From Hymenolepis diminuta (taxonomy: Eukaryota; Platyhelminthes; Cestoda; Cyclophyllidea; Hymenolepididae): DNA of 64,000 bases. This document shows, in pieces, positions 63,066 to 64,000 of this stretch (position 1 is the first letter of the stretch; the number at the start of each line of letters is the position of its first letter). A model generated the notes under the pieces. It saw only the letters and a list, made by a program, of their open reading frames with translations. It searched no databases and was not told the origin of the DNA. The position numbers and the translations under genes are program-made. The stretch lies in assembly GCA_900708905.1 (NCBI GenBank), contig CAADRB010000032.1, forward strand, positions 1,096,545 to 1,160,544, read 5' to 3'.

Positions 63066-63817
63066 AATGTAAACTTCTCATTCAGTCAATATTGTACCAC
63101 TGAGCCCAGAAAATAAAAGAAAGTAGGACACTTTGATACCTTGACGTTATTCTCCCTATCTGTGTAACCTCCTCCCTCTTATCCTTTGTTTGACTTACTG
63201 TTATTTGATGCCACCACTTATAAAATATTTCAATTTACTGGTCACAAGGTTACTTTCAGTTTTTCTTTATTAAAAACATCCTATCACTGACTCTGAAAGC
63301 GGACTTCGTCATTTAGGCAAGAGCGAAACAACCCCTGAGTTGCTACAAGCCTCTCGCTAAAAAGTAGAAAGTAAAGAAAAGCATAGTTATGGCAAAGGCT
63401 AATTGTGTTTTTGACAAGAGAAGTTCACCGTGGACAAAGAACCCAAAAAAAGCCAAATCCAATTTCTCAATCCATAAAAATTCGGTGCAAGAATGGTTAA
63501 GCGATTTATCCATTTCCTGATTACAGCTGGAATTTGATTGAATGCATTCCAACGGAGGAATTTGACTAATTTGAGCAAAATATTACTGCTTCCGCGTCAT
63601 ATAAATATTGCATGACACATCAAACAACGGCACTTCAGTCAATGCGATTGCGTCAGTTGCAGAGTATTTTCTTGTTTTCGTTGAATGAGTGCGAAATATT
63701 CATCTGTGTGAGATCTTTTACCAGTTTTTTTTTCAAAAATCGATTTTTAGACATAAAAAGATAATTTAAATTGTCAATTTTCAAACAACTGAGACAAGAT
63801 TATTGGGATTTTAATAA

Positions 63818-63890
63818 ACAAATCAAAAAGCTTTGGATATCACTGGTGTGATTTCACTCAGGAACCTGAGGGTTAGATCTTGGAATTAGA
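63818..63890 (-). repeat. Dispersed short repeat, minus-strand copy (partial)
   Basis: Read on the minus strand: aattccaagatctaaccctc, aggttcctgagtgaaatcac, cagtgatatccaaagctttt. It matches the left core of the family. The right end is lost. Confidence 0.5.
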
Positions 63891-64000
63891 AATGAGGCTG
63901 TGAACTACATCTATCAAGGAAACTGTGAACAATCCATATCAAACGAGTGGTTAAATGGACTCACTGGATGTACAGACTTGATTCTGGACTTTTATTTACC

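Larger units (their letters stand above)
56283..64000. other. Gene-free, repeat-dense stretch
   Basis: No supported coding sequence. Dispersed repeat copies lie at 56955, 57225, 57918, 62484, 62958 and 63818, and the pyrimidine-rich repeat at 61750. Short minus-strand frames such as 58167-58367 show no family motif. Confidence 0.6.

Noticed and set aside
1..64000. CRISPR arrays, bacterial operons, phage or plasmid features, intact transposase or reverse transcriptase
   Set aside because: No regularly spaced direct repeats, no dense coding and no catalytic motifs were found on either strand. The gene structure is eukaryotic.

Overview
This is an AT-rich eukaryotic nuclear window. It has long non-coding stretches, GT-AG introns, AATAAA-type polyadenylation signals and no operon-like gene packing. 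The one confidently named gene is a cytosolic NAD+-dependent glycerol-3-phosphate dehydrogenase (GPD1 family) on the + strand, split into five exons over about 25 kb (358-25397). Its intron sizes (37, 3928, 474 and about 19515 bp) show one tiny 5' intron and a very large 3' intron. That pattern is well known in parasitic flatworms, especially schistosomes. With the low GC, it makes a flatworm (Neodermata) my best guess for the organism, but this is inference; another AT-rich invertebrate is possible.

Layout. 1-357: promoter and 5' leader of GPD1, with a CCAAT motif. 358-25397: GPD1. Introns 2 and 4 hold no gene I can support; intron 4 contains a 532-base assembly gap (8294-8825) and several degenerate repeat copies. 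25398-51900: a gene-poor stretch with dispersed repeats, tRNA-like remnants, a few hairpins and a GC-enriched island (about 40380-40810) that may be a promoter or first exon. 51901-56062: three coding-like + strand ORFs, two of them rich in S/N/Q/P/E/D and above background in GC, which I read as exons of one or two unrecognised genes. 56063-64000: non-coding with dense repeat copies.

The most notable non-genic signal is a degenerate short interspersed repeat, about 120-240 bp per copy, found by eye in at least 14 places on both strands, inside the GPD1 intron and outside it. Its core has a gatttgacc block, then a (t)gggtgaattcatgtcc-like block, then a gcttattgatcgg block, then a tggttggtcttgcc block, often followed by a T-run. 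A second, pyrimidine-rich repeat of about 400 bp occurs twice (about 50600-51015 and 61750-62195). Several tRNA-like heads and remnants with Pol III A-box and B-box motifs are also present. I found no CRISPR array, intact transposase, reverse transcriptase, rRNA or functional tRNA.
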